Positions 40,045-50,600 of a stretch of DNA of 64,000 nucleotides are shown here, in pieces (position 1 is the first letter of the stretch; each line of letters starts with the position of its first letter). Both the position numbers and the translations under genes were made by a program. The stretch spans positions 1,054,001 to 1,118,000 of the forward strand of contig NZ_CP093396.1 of NCBI RefSeq assembly GCF_029027405.1, read 5' to 3'. Origin of the DNA: Sulfurimonas sp. (GTDB taxonomy: Bacteria; Campylobacterota; Campylobacteria; Campylobacterales; Sulfurimonadaceae). Below the pieces are notes generated by a model. That model was not told the origin of the DNA. It was given only the letters and a program-made list of their open reading frames with translations, and searched no databases.

Positions 40045-42015
40045 ATGTCAAAAATAATTGGAAAGATAGCTAGTATAAATGGTGTGTTTTATGTTAAACA
40101 AGCTAATGGTGATCTCAATGAAACTTTAAAAGGTTCTAATATATATGAAGGTGATATTATTGTTGGGGATTCTTCTAATAAGAATATTGACAGCCTAATT
40201 GTAAGTATGGCAGATGGATATGAAGATGTTATAGTGATGAGCAATCACTCACAATTATTTGATTCATCTTTAGTTTCACAAGAATATGATAAGCATGATA
40301 CTGTGACAGAAAAAGAGACTATAATATCTATAAAAAAAGATTTATACAATGATTTTAATGAATACGAGATTGATACAGCATCTGGTGTTGAATCTATTTC
40401 CTCATTTCGAGGAGTAAAAGCTATATTTGTTGAGGCTAATAATGGTAGTGTTGATATTAATGTAGAAGTGACCGAAAGTGAACAAGATATTCAAGAAAAA
40501 ACGGATAATGGCAATAAAGTAGATGATACAGTAGTTCAAGTTTATAATAATAATAAATCAAACTTTATTGCAGAAAATGTAAATGATGCTCCTGCTATAG
40601 TTACTATTACAGAGACTAATCATGGACCGATTGCTACAGATGATATTACACAGATTGAAACAGTGTATAGTGATGATTTTAATGATGCTGATTTAGATGG
40701 TTGGAGTGAAATAAACTTTGATGGTCGCTATCCTGCTAATTGGGATGTTAGCAATGGTTCTATAAGTGAAAAAAGTGATTGTGCACGAGGTATAATATCT
40801 CACGATATGGGTGATAACTCAACTATGACTGACTATAAAATAATTGTTGATGTAGATGCTAATAGTGGCGATACTCATAATAATTATGTGGGAATTACAT
40901 TTGGGTATGAAGATAGTAGTAATTATTATACTGTTGAATGGGTAAATTACTCAACAAATTATAGTAGTTATTCAGATTACCAAAATTTTAATTTAGTAAA
41001 AGTAGAGGATGGAGTTGAAACAATTCTTGATACTATCTACCATATAGATATTGGAAGTAAATTTAATCTATCTGTAAGTGTATCATCTAAAGATGGAATT
41101 ACAGTAGCTGTAAATGGAGATAATAAATTAAGTTCATCAGTAGAGCATCCTCAGATAGAAACTATTGGATTAAATACTTTTGATAATGACAACGGTATTG
41201 GGTATGATAATATAGTAGTACAAAATACAAACGCAACAATTAGAAATAGTACAGATGAAGATAGTTCAATAATAATTGATGTTTTAGCAAATGACAAAGA
41301 TGTTGATGGAGATGCTCTAATCGTTAAAGAAATTCAAGGTCAAGATGTAAGTGGTGGCAAAACTGTAAATGTAATTTCAACAGATGGAAATGACATAGTG
41401 TTAGGAACTGCAAGAGTAGTTGAGGGAAAAGTTGAATTTACTCCAAGTGAGATTCTACAGGAGATGAATTATGGAGAGAATCAAGATGTTTCATTTGAAT
41501 ATACTGTAAGTGATGGCACTACTTCAGATACCGGTAGTGTAACCATTAATGTTACAGGTGCAAATGATAGAAATACTGTAATTGATACAGTTGGAGATGC
41601 TAAGTCTAGTGCAGGAAATGATGAGATAATCTTTGATGCTAATGATACTTTAATAGATGGGGGAGAAGGACTTGACACTTTAGTTATGCAAGGAGATACG
41701 AATATTGATTTTAGTGGATTATCTAATAAAATTTTAAATATAGAGACTATTTATTTAAGTGCAGGTGAGCAAAATATAACTTCATTAAGCGTTTATGACG
41801 TTTTAACAATGACAGATAATGATAATAGTCTTCGCATAGATGGAGATACTTCTGATAGTATAAATCTTGATGTATTAGGTGCAGATGCCCAGTGGAAACT
41901 GGGTGATTTTAAAACAGATGCTGAAACAGGTGCAATTTATCAAGAAGTTACAAGTGGAGAAGGTGATAGTACAGTTACTCTTGAAATAAGTACAGATATA
42001 GAGTTAATTATTTAG
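40045..42015 (+). CDS. Compact type I-secreted surface adhesin with LapA-like retention module
   Basis: Predicted 656-residue cell-surface protein exported by the neighbouring type I system. Residues 1-70 (IGKIASINGVFYVKQANG, EGDIIVGDSS and VSMADG) match the N-terminal retention module of LapA-type adhesins, which holds the protein in the outer-membrane pore. TASG at 111-114 is close to the position where LapA is cut by LapG. A LamG/concanavalin-like beta domain follows (about 205-392), then a cadherin-like Ig repeat with LANDKDVDGDALIV (about 402-508) and a C-terminal type I target domain (about 520-656). It is rich in Asp and Asn, as expected for calcium binding. I chose ATG 40045 because GGAG lies 6 bases upstream; in-frame starts exist at 40033 and 39976. 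Confidence 0.85.
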   Translation: MSKIIGKIASINGVFYVKQANGDLNETLKGSNIYEGDIIVGDSSNKNIDSLIVSMADGYEDVIVMSNHSQLFDSSLVSQEYDKHDTVTEKETIISIKKDLYNDFNEYEIDTASGVESISSFRGVKAIFVEANNGSVDINVEVTESEQDIQEKTDNGNKVDDTVVQVYNNNKSNFIAENVNDAPAIVTITETNHGPIATDDITQIETVYSDDFNDADLDGWSEINFDGRYPANWDVSNGSISEKSDCARGIISHDMGDNSTMTDYKIIVDVDANSGDTHNNYVGITFGYEDSSNYYTVEWVNYSTNYSSYSDYQNFNLVKVEDGVETILDTIYHIDIGSKFNLSVSVSSKDGITVAVNGDNKLSSSVEHPQIETIGLNTFDNDNGIGYDNIVVQNTNATIRNSTDEDSSIIIDVLANDKDVDGDALIVKEIQGQDVSGGKTVNVISTDGNDIVLGTARVVEGKVEFTPSEILQEMNYGENQDVSFEYTVSDGTTSDTGSVTINVTGANDRNTVIDTVGDAKSSAGNDEIIFDANDTLIDGGEGLDTLVMQGDTNIDFSGLSNKILNIETIYLSAGEQNITSLSVYDVLTMTDNDNSLRIDGDTSDSINLDVLGADAQWKLGDFKTDAETGAIYQEVTSGEGDSTVTLEISTDIELII

Positions 42016-42615
42016 AAGTAAAACTAAAGATACTTTGTCATTAACATGCAGTTTAGAAAAAATCGCACTTGTATGAGCTTTTACAGTTCTTGGTGTGATT
42101 GACATTATATTGGCAATAGCATCGTTTGTTAAACCTTTTAAAATATGATAGATAGTTTCTATCTCTTTTTTTGTAAGTCTATTTTGCAATAGTTTGTTAG
42201 CTTCGTCACTTAATTTATTATTATTATTTCTTTTTGCTAAGGACACCGTAAGTTCTGGATATGTCCAAATCTTTTCATTCTCTACAACCTCTAGCATCTG
42301 TCTATAATGATGTTTTAGCATTTTTGAGTTACCATAAGCTTTTATACCATGAGATATTAGCATTTTACCAGTTGTTATTTCTGGAACTCTTTCTAAAATT
42401 ATTACTTTTTCTGGTAGAGTATTTGAAGAAATAAATTTATTTATGCCAGTTGCCACACTATTATAATCAGCAATCAAAATAAATTTTTTCAGACCAAGTT
42501 CTTTTATCATATTCATCAATGAGTTAATGTTGTCAAATATTAAAGGAATGGTATTACTTTTTTTCTTCCACTCATCAATAATATTTAAATCTGAACTAAA
42601 AAGTATTATATGCAT
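42004..42615 (-). CDS. LuxR-type response regulator linked to the adhesin system
   Basis: A 203-residue regulator. The C-terminal helix-turn-helix is of LuxR/FixJ type (LTKKEIETIYHILKG, then NDAIANIMSITPRTVKAHTS). The N-terminal domain is receiver-like with Asp50 in LIADYNS, but the usual N-terminal acidic pair is reduced to one Asp (FSSD), so phosphorylation is doubtful; regulators of this shape can respond to other signals. The ATG at 42615 lies one base from the HlyD-adaptor stop, so it is the last gene of the secretion operon. Its 3' end overlaps the adhesin 3' end by 12 bases on the other strand. Confidence 0.82.
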   Translation of the reverse strand: MHIILFSSDLNIIDEWKKKSNTIPLIFDNINSLMNMIKELGLKKFILIADYNSVATGINKFISSNTLPEKVIILERVPEITTGKMLISHGIKAYGNSKMLKHHYRQMLEVVENEKIWTYPELTVSLAKRNNNNKLSDEANKLLQNRLTKKEIETIYHILKGLTNDAIANIMSITPRTVKAHTSAIFSKLHVNDKVSLVLLLNN

Positions 42616-42616
42616 G

Positions 42617-43969
42617 TTATCTCTCTGAAAATACATATTGTTTAGACTTTAAAATAGGTTTTAATATATACTGCATAACAGTTTTTTGTCCTGTTACAAT
42701 ATCTACACTAGCGGTCATTCCCGGTATAATATTAAGAGGATTCTCTTTTGTTCCTAAATGATTTCTTTTGGTTACAACATGAATGATATAAAATGTATTA
42801 TCTTTTTTATCGGTTATTGTATCAGGAGATATATTTAAAACTTCCCCTTCGAGTCCACCATGAATAGCAAAATCATAAGCAGATATTTTTACTTTAGCAG
42901 ATGCTCCTGGATGTAAAAATGCTATGTCACTTGGTTTTATTTTAATCTCTAAGTATAGTTTTTCATTTGTTGGAACTATCTCTACTAAGTCTGCCCCAGG
43001 TTTTACAACTCCACCAACAGTATGAACAAAAAGTTTTTGGACAATCCCATCTACAGGAGATTTAACCATGGTTCTATCCACTTGATCACTAAAAGCTATT
43101 TGTTGAGTTTTTAGTCTAGATATTTCTGCTGTAACCTCATTTAATTCTTTTTTTGCATTATTGATAAATAGTTGTTTTGACTCAATGCGCTTATGTCTAT
43201 ACTCTGATATAGCAGAAGAAAGACGAGGCAGAGATAGTTTAGCCGCTATTATATTGTTTTCAATCTCATTAGCTTCTCTTTTTAGTTTTAAGAAGTCAAT
43301 TTTTGATTTGATACCTTCTTTTACCATTGGTTCAGTCATACTAATTTCTTCACTAACATATCTTAGTGATTTTTTTAATGATGTTACTTTTCCTTTGGCT
43401 TCTTTATATTCTTGTTTCCTTTGCTCTATTTGTTCTGCAAAACCGCTATCTTTGGCGTTAAATTCTAGTTTATCAGATTCATAAAGATTTTTTGCTGATT
43501 TGATTTGTTTTTTTAGTTCTAGGTCTGTTGTCTTTGAGTCTTGAAAATCAAGTTGATTTGCTTCTGCAAATAATCTAAGTCTTTTTGCTTCTAATTCTTG
43601 AAATTTCATTTTATTTGTTATTGAAGATGAGAGTGATTTTGCATTGTTTATTTTTAAAATCACCTCTCCTTTTTTTACAAGTTGACCTTCAGTGACTAAA
43701 ATTCCTTCAACTATACCACCTTCTAAGTTTTGTATGATTTGATTCTGACCATAAGGTATAACATCACCATTACCTCTAGTAATTTCATCTATTTCAGCTA
43801 GAGATGCCCAGAGAATAAAAAGAAGTATTGTGATTAACCAGATCTTTATAACTCTACTAATCTTTGTTGGAGATTGAACTAATATAGCAGAACTAAGACT
43901 ATTCATAAAGTCGTAATCTTTTTCTGTGTACTCTATATTTTTATCATGTTTCATTTTATTTACCTCCAT
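42617..43969 (-). CDS. HlyD-family type I secretion membrane fusion protein
   Basis: Periplasmic adaptor joining the ABC transporter to the TolC pore. The 450-residue protein has a short cytoplasmic N-terminus, one membrane segment (about 42-60), a lipoyl half-motif with VIPYGQNQIIQNLEGGIV, a long alpha-helical coiled coil (about 110-295), the second lipoyl half with KSPVDGIVQKLFVHT, and a C-terminal beta domain ending in MTASVDIVTGQKTV. It overlaps the ABC transporter gene by 14 bases, consistent with a co-translated operon. Confidence 0.93.
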   Translation of the reverse strand: MEVNKMKHDKNIEYTEKDYDFMNSLSSAILVQSPTKISRVIKIWLITILLFILWASLAEIDEITRGNGDVIPYGQNQIIQNLEGGIVEGILVTEGQLVKKGEVILKINNAKSLSSSITNKMKFQELEAKRLRLFAEANQLDFQDSKTTDLELKKQIKSAKNLYESDKLEFNAKDSGFAEQIEQRKQEYKEAKGKVTSLKKSLRYVSEEISMTEPMVKEGIKSKIDFLKLKREANEIENNIIAAKLSLPRLSSAISEYRHKRIESKQLFINNAKKELNEVTAEISRLKTQQIAFSDQVDRTMVKSPVDGIVQKLFVHTVGGVVKPGADLVEIVPTNEKLYLEIKIKPSDIAFLHPGASAKVKISAYDFAIHGGLEGEVLNISPDTITDKKDNTFYIIHVVTKRNHLGTKENPLNIIPGMTASVDIVTGQKTVMQYILKPILKSKQYVFSER

Positions 43970-46112
43970 CTTGGAGTTGTTTTAGTGCTTCTTGTTTTGG
44001 AGCATCAATGAAAATCTTACCATCGTTTATTACTATAACTCTCTCTATTATTTTTAAAAGAGTCATCTTTTGCGTTACAAGCAAAGAAGTCGTGTCTTTT
44101 AGATTTTTAGATAAGCTTTTGAGTAGATTTTCTTCGGTTATCTGATCCATTGCATTACATGGTTCATCCATAAGCATTATAGGAGCCTTTAGTAAAAAAG
44201 CTCTAGCAATTCCTATGCTTTGTCTTTGTCCACCAGATAACCCTAAGCCTCTTTCCCCAATAGGCATCTCGTAACCTTTAGGATGTTTTTTTATAAACTC
44301 TGAAGCACCACTAATATTTGCTGCTCTAATCATTGCAGAGTCATTTACATGAGTTGCTCTATAAATGATGTTTTCTTTTACTGTTCCACGAAACAGCATA
44401 ATGTCTTGAGAAACATAACCAATATTTTTTCTTAAATCAGCTGGATCAATCTGCTTTATATCAATCCCATCTATGCGTATCTGACCAGAATCAGGTTCAT
44501 AAAGACCCAAGATTAACTTCTGTATTGTACTTTTACCTGAGCCAATACGACCAATTATTGCTACATGCTCTCCAGGTCTAATTTCAAAAGATATATTTTT
44601 TAGAGAAAGAACATCACAGTTTGGATATGAAAATGTTACATCAACAAACTCTATATGACCTTTAAAGTCAGGTCGCTCAACAAATTTTTTCCCATCAGGT
44701 CTTTCACTTGGTTGAGAAATTATTTCATTTATAGTTTCATAAGATGTTTTTGTATCTTCATAGTTTGTTAAAAGTGCCGCAACTTGTCCCATTGGTGCTA
44801 GAGTTCTTGAAGTTAGTATTACTATCGCAATTAAACCACCCATAGAAAGTTCAAAATCATGTATAAGATAAACACCATAAACTATAATCATTACAGTATT
44901 TAACTGAATTAGAAGTTGAGTTATTGTTGGTATAGATGCAGAAAGCAAACGAGACTTTAAACTTTTTCCTGCTATTTCTCCTGTTGATTCTTCCCATTTG
45001 TATTGAACTTGGTTTAAAGTACCTAAAGTTTTTAGTGTTTCTATATTGTTAAGAGTCTCTATGAGAATAGAGCTTTTCTTTGCACTTGCCTCATGTGTAC
45101 TTTCTATGCTTTGACGCAAAGGTTTTTTGATAATGATGGCATAAGTAAGAATTAAAAACATTGTTAACATAGGAATTGCAACGATACTTCCCCCAATATA
45201 AGCAATTACAGCTAAAAATATTACAGCAAATGGAAGGTCTATTACAGCAGCCATAGTAGCATTTGTTAGAAAACTTCTAATGGAATCAAAATCTTTTAGA
45301 TTACTAGAAAAAGAACCTACTGATGATGGATGATTTGCCATTTTTAGGTTTAATACTTTTTCAAAGATGATAGAAGACATGATAATATCACTCTTCTTTG
45401 CAGCACTTTCTAGGAGGTAAGTTCTTGTAAACTTTAAAAATGTATCGAGTATATAAATAATACTAACACCAAGTGCAAAAACCCATAAGGTTTCTATAGC
45501 ATTATTTGGAACAACTCTGTCATAAACATTCATAGTAAAAAGTGGAGATGCTAAAACAAAAAGGTTTATAAGTAGTGAAGCATATAGTACATCTTTATAC
45601 ATACCAGTAGATAGTTTTATAGTACTCCAAAACCAATGTTTTTGATTTATGTTTAGTGTTCTTGAATTCTCATCATTGTACTCAAAAGCTTTTTTAACCA
45701 TAAAACCAAAACCAATATACTCATCTTCAAGTACATCCGTATCAACCCATTGTTCTATTGCTTCTTCGGCTGGCATGATAATCTTTATCTGTTTTTCATC
45801 ATCACTAAATCTATCTAATATACAAGCACTTTGATTTGAAAGAAGTATTATCATCGGTAGTTGTAAAGGAGATATTTGAGATAGTGGTCTTTTAATAAGA
45901 CTCGACTTTAAACCTGCCTTTCTCGCAGCACGAGAAAAAAGTCCTTTAGCATTGTTAATAGAAAAAAGTTCAGGTGCTTCTGCACCTGGTTCTATCGGAA
46001 GACCAGCTGTTAGAGCTTCTGCAGAAAATGGTTTGTGATAAAGTTTTGTAAATAGAACCAAGCAATCAAGCAAGGCATCCATTCTTAAGTTATCAGCATT
46101 TGTAATTAGCAT
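43956..46112 (-). CDS. Type I secretion ABC transporter (LapB-like permease/ATPase)
   Basis: Fused permease-ATPase of 718 residues that drives adhesin export. It has an N-terminal C39-like domain without an evident complete protease triad (about 1-140, starting MDALLDCLVLFTKLYHKPFS), six membrane helices (about 160-450) and an ABC domain with Walker A GRIGSGKSTIQ (about 520), the signature LSGGQRQSIGIAR (about 623) and Walker B LMDEPCNAMD (about 642). Such C39-like domains bind the substrate rather than cleave it, fitting an RTX or LapA-type substrate. It sits between tolC-like and hlyD-like genes. Confidence 0.94.
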   Translation of the reverse strand: MLITNADNLRMDALLDCLVLFTKLYHKPFSAEALTAGLPIEPGAEAPELFSINNAKGLFSRAARKAGLKSSLIKRPLSQISPLQLPMIILLSNQSACILDRFSDDEKQIKIIMPAEEAIEQWVDTDVLEDEYIGFGFMVKKAFEYNDENSRTLNINQKHWFWSTIKLSTGMYKDVLYASLLINLFVLASPLFTMNVYDRVVPNNAIETLWVFALGVSIIYILDTFLKFTRTYLLESAAKKSDIIMSSIIFEKVLNLKMANHPSSVGSFSSNLKDFDSIRSFLTNATMAAVIDLPFAVIFLAVIAYIGGSIVAIPMLTMFLILTYAIIIKKPLRQSIESTHEASAKKSSILIETLNNIETLKTLGTLNQVQYKWEESTGEIAGKSLKSRLLSASIPTITQLLIQLNTVMIIVYGVYLIHDFELSMGGLIAIVILTSRTLAPMGQVAALLTNYEDTKTSYETINEIISQPSERPDGKKFVERPDFKGHIEFVDVTFSYPNCDVLSLKNISFEIRPGEHVAIIGRIGSGKSTIQKLILGLYEPDSGQIRIDGIDIKQIDPADLRKNIGYVSQDIMLFRGTVKENIIYRATHVNDSAMIRAANISGASEFIKKHPKGYEMPIGERGLGLSGGQRQSIGIARAFLLKAPIMLMDEPCNAMDQITEENLLKSLSKNLKDTTSLLVTQKMTLLKIIERVIVINDGKIFIDAPKQEALKQLQDGGK

Positions 46113-46126
46113 ATATAATTTTTAAT

Positions 46127-47467
46127 TCATCTTGATAAATTAACATTTGAATAAACAATACTGTTATCATCAACAACAGCACCAACTAAAGTTCCCATAG
46201 CATCTAGTATTCTATATCTTGCAAAAAGCATACTGTATTGAGTATTTATTATTTGTGCTTTTGAGCCTATAAAATCATTTTGTGCAGATAAAAGATCTAA
46301 AAGTGAGCGTTTTCCTAAATCATACTCTTTTGAGTATAGAGTGAGAGTTTTAAGTGAAAACTTTTTGTAGTTTTTTAGATGAACAAGTTGTTCTCTCAAT
46401 TTTTTATTTGATGCCCAAGACAGACTTAAACCTTCAATAACTAGTCTTTTTGATATATTTTTTGATTCTTGTTCTTGATAGAGTGTGCTTAAACTTTTTT
46501 GTAAGGCTGCATTGTCTGCAAAACCATTAAAAAAGTTATATTTTAAGTATGCCATGGCACGAAACCTAACATCATCACCATGAACTCCACTTAAATTTTT
46601 GTTCATAGATTGAGATATTTCTATATCAATAGAAGGATAAAAAGGTGCTTTTTTCTCTTTGTAAGAAGCTTGTGCAAACTTTATATTATATTTAATGACT
46701 AAAAGAGATGGGTTGTTTTGTAGTGCAAACTCTTTAGCTTCATCTAGGCTTTTTGGAAGAGTTGTTGTTAACTCTGGTCTTATCATTTCATCTGGATTTA
46801 AAGTTCTTCCAAGAACTCTTTGTAGATTATAAATAGTATCTTCTAAAGTATTTTCTTGGACTACTAAATTTGACATTGCCAAGGAAAGTGAAGATTCAAT
46901 TTTATTTACTTCAGAAAGTGTTGTTAAACCTGCATCATATAGTTTTTGTACCTTAGAAAATATCTCTAAGTTTATTTTTACATTTGCTTTTTCAGTATCT
47001 AGTAGTTCTCTATTTTTCATTACTTGCAAGTAAGTATTAACCATTTCAAAGGAAGTATTATTTACTTTTTCTATGTAACTGTAGGCAGCTGAAAGTGTTC
47101 TATGCTCTTGAGCTTCTACTCTATGTAGCGTTTGAAAACCTTCAAAAAGATTTTGTGTATATGTTAAAGAGTTTTGATAAACACTCAAACTTAAAGAGTC
47201 AATAGGATTGTTATCTTCATCTCTAAGAGTAGTTATCGCATTTACATCTTTTCTCTCACTTTTCTCCATACCACCGCCAAGAGACAACTCTAGTTTTGGA
47301 TAGTAACCTGACTTTGCACTTGTAATATCTTCTTTTGTAGAGGTATAATTTTTTAATCTTTCTAATATAATTGGATTAGTAGATAAAACTTCATTTACGG
47401 TTGTTTTCAAGTCTTGTGCATTAAGCGAGTAAATAAGTATGGTGCTTAAAAATAGTTTTAATTTCAT
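46127..47467 (-). CDS. TolC-family outer-membrane protein of the adhesin secretion system
   Basis: Outer-membrane channel, 446 residues, with an N-terminal signal peptide (MKLKLFLSTILIYSLNAQ) and the two-fold repeated helical pattern of TolC proteins, including LYDAGLTTLSEVNKIES in one half and LYSKEYDLGKRSLLDLLSAQN in the other. In LapA systems the TolC homologue also holds the retained adhesin. It is the first gene of the secretion operon; the 14-base gap to the ABC transporter gene implies one transcript. A second, unrelated TolC is encoded at 58067. Confidence 0.92.
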   Translation of the reverse strand: MKLKLFLSTILIYSLNAQDLKTTVNEVLSTNPIILERLKNYTSTKEDITSAKSGYYPKLELSLGGGMEKSERKDVNAITTLRDEDNNPIDSLSLSVYQNSLTYTQNLFEGFQTLHRVEAQEHRTLSAAYSYIEKVNNTSFEMVNTYLQVMKNRELLDTEKANVKINLEIFSKVQKLYDAGLTTLSEVNKIESSLSLAMSNLVVQENTLEDTIYNLQRVLGRTLNPDEMIRPELTTTLPKSLDEAKEFALQNNPSLLVIKYNIKFAQASYKEKKAPFYPSIDIEISQSMNKNLSGVHGDDVRFRAMAYLKYNFFNGFADNAALQKSLSTLYQEQESKNISKRLVIEGLSLSWASNKKLREQLVHLKNYKKFSLKTLTLYSKEYDLGKRSLLDLLSAQNDFIGSKAQIINTQYSMLFARYRILDAMGTLVGAVVDDNSIVYSNVNLSR

Positions 47468-47509
47468 ATTGAAAATCCTTGTATCATTTTTTATTATGTA
47501 ATTTTATAA

Positions 47510-47527
47510 GTACAATTGTACAATATA
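47510..47527. promoter_or_regulatory. Palindromic candidate operator upstream of the secretion operon
   Basis: GTACAATTGTACAATATA, containing the perfect 12-base palindrome GTACAATTGTAC and matching 39970-39987 in 17 of 18 bases. It lies 43-60 bases ahead of the TolC start (transcribed leftwards) in the 142-base gap shared with mutS7. Confidence 0.6.
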
Positions 47528-47571
47528 TTAAATAAAATATAACATAAAAATTAAAAAAGTTTTAACTATGA

Positions 47572-47577
47572 TATAAT
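47572..47577 (+). promoter_or_regulatory. -10 box for mutS7
   Basis: TATAAT 32 bases ahead of the mutS7 start, in the divergent gap with the secretion operon. No -35 box is evident. Confidence 0.45.
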
Positions 47578-47609
47578 CTGATATCAATTAATACAGTGGA
47601 AAATGATAT

Positions 47610-50600
47610 ATGCTCTCATCAGATGTAAGTTCTATTTTAAACAATAAAGACAGATTATTGACTCAAACATACTTTGATTTACAAAGATATTTTGAAGAAA
47701 AATATGGAACTGATACAGTTGTTTTTATGGAGATAGGAACTTTTTTTGAAGTATATGAAATCAACAATGATGAAGAACAAATTGGTAAAGCAAAAGAGAT
47801 AGCAGAACTTTTAAATATCCAGCTTACGAAAAAAAATAAAAGCATCATAGAAAACTCAGACAAAAATCCACTTTTAGCAGGTGTACCTGCTGTCTCTTTT
47901 GAAAGATACTTAAGCCGTTTGATAAGTGAGCAAAAACACACCATAGTTGTTGTAAAACAAAAAGGTAATCCACCAAAAATAACTAGACACATAGCACAGA
48001 TAATTTCCCCTGGTACAAACTTTGAGCATATTGTAGATAATGATGATAACTATATAGTTTCTATTTTAGTTGATAAACACAAAGGCATTTACACTGTAGG
48101 TTATTCTGCCATAGATGTGACAACTGGAAAGACTTGGCTTTATGAAACTCATGGAACAAGTGAAGACCCATCTTATGCCTTAGATGAGATTTTTAATCTT
48201 TTAAACATATATAGAACTGCAGAAGTGGTTTTGAGTTTTTTAGATGGTGTTGATGATCAACGACATGTCTTGCAATACCTTGAAATTCCTGAACATTATC
48301 ACTACTCTGTAAATAACCAAAGACCTAAGATTGATTTTCAAAACAAGTTATTTAAAGAAGTTTACCAAATCCAATCTCTTCTTTCTCCAATAGAGCATCT
48401 AGACCTAGAACGCTCTGCTATGATAAGTGAATCTTTAGCGGTTTTGATTCATTTTGTAATAGAACATGATATGCATATAGTTCAAAAGCTAAATATGCCA
48501 CGCCTTATAGACAATCGTCGTTTTATGTATCTTGGAAATAATGCACTTGAACAAGTTGGCATAATTTCTAAAGATAGAAATGAGTTTACACTTTTAAAAC
48601 TTATGGATAAAAGTTCTACTGCTATTGGACGAAGGTTATTAAAAGAAAGACTTCTTAACCCTATTATGGAAAAAGATGAGCTAGAAAGAAGATATAACTT
48701 AATAGAGAAAGTATCTTCACATACAAGATTTTTAGATGAAACAATGCGTGGCATCTATGACCTTGAAAGACTTGCTCGTAGATTAAATCTAGGGAGACTT
48801 CATCCTTTTGAAATGAACCATGTTTATGAGTCTATGCTAAGTGTTAAAGATTTGATGAACTATGTTAAAAAGTATAAAATTCAACGCACTCCATTTCATG
48901 AAAATGAATTAGATGAATTTTTAAGAGATATATCTAAAAGTATAGATTTAGATGTATCAAGACGCTTTACTTCTAACACCATTGATGAGAATTTTTTAAA
49001 AAGTGGAGTTGATGAGTCAGTAGATGTTTTAGTTGAAGAAAATTCTACGATTCTTATTGCTTTTGAAGATATTATGAAGAAAATTCAACAGATGCTAGAA
49101 TCTGCAAACTCAAATAGTTCTAAAGGTTTAGTCTCTCTTGGCATCTTAGAAAAAGAGGGTTATTATATATCTCTTAGTAAAAATCGATTTTCTATGATAG
49201 AAAAAGAGTTTAATACTCAAGAAGATTTTAAAAATTTTGTCGTAAAAAAACTTACTAATAGTGTAAAAATAACATCTTCTTTTACAGATATTTTATCTGA
49301 TAAAATCATGAAAAACCGAAGAAAAATCGTAATTTTAGTAAAAGATAGATTTGTTAATCTTCAAAGCATCTATGAAAGACGCTACTCTTTGCTTTTTGAT
49401 AGAGTTATAGCTTATGTATCAGATTTAGATGTTGGTGTTAGTTCTTCAAAAGTAGCACAGATGTATAAACACTCTAGACCTATGATAGTTGATGTCCAAA
49501 GTGATGAGAATTTTATGCAAATTATGCAACTTAGACATCCTCTTATTGAGATACAAGAAAGAGGTGGCATCTATGTTCCAAATGACATAGTTATGGGAAA
49601 TCGTAACTATATGGACTTACCACATCCAAAAACTGTTATGCTTGAAGTTGATGTTCATGATGGTCACGATATAAATGGTGTCCTTTTGTACGGTATAAAC
49701 TCTAGTGGAAAAAGTTCTTTGATGAAGAGTATTGGTATAGCCACGCTTATGGCTCAGTCTGGTTTCTTTGTAAGTGCGGCTGTTATGAAGTTTTCTATTT
49801 TTGATTCTCTATTTACGAGAATTGTCTCAAAAGATAACCTTGCTAAAGGGCTTTCTACTTTTGCAGTAGAGATGCTAGAACTTAAAAATATTTTCAACCG
49901 TGCAACAGTTCGTTCTCTTGTTTTAGGCGATGAGATAAGTCATGGAACAGAAACACTCTCAGGTGTTGCCATAGTGTCTAGTGCTATTATAAAACTTGCA
50001 AAATTGCGTTCACTATTTCTTTTTGCAACTCATCTTCATCAACTCTCAACAATGAAAGAAATTACAACGCTTGATAATGTTGTTAATTTACATTTGAGCG
50101 TTGAGTATGATGAGAGCAAAGATTTACTACTTTTCAACAGAGTCTTGCAAGGTGGAAGTGGTAGTAGCATCTATGGTTTAGAGTTTGCAAAATCACTTCA
50201 CATGGATAGTGAATTTTTAGAAATAGCAAACAAGATAAGAAAAAGACTTGCAAATGATTTTGATGAGTTAGAACTTTTGGTAAAAAAGAAAAAGAGTAAG
50301 TATAATAAAGAACTCTATGTAACAAAGTGCGTAATTTGTGGGGCAATGGCGGAAGATGTTCATCATATCTCACAGCGTTCACTAGCCGATGAAGCTGGTT
50401 TTATAGGGCATTTTCATAAAGATAATAAGCATAATCTTATTCCATTATGCAAGGATCATCATAATGATATACATAGTGGAAAACTTAAAGTAGATGGTTT
50501 TATGATGACATCAAATGGTCTTGAACTTCAGTTTGAAGAGCAGATGAGTAAACTAAAGGTTACTAAGGTTATAGAACCCGAGATAAATGAAAAAAAAGAT

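Noticed and set aside
40045..47467. A lapD/lapG regulatory pair for the adhesin
   Set aside because: No GGDEF/EAL, HAMP or cysteine protease gene lies in or beside the locus, so the full Lap circuit cannot be claimed.
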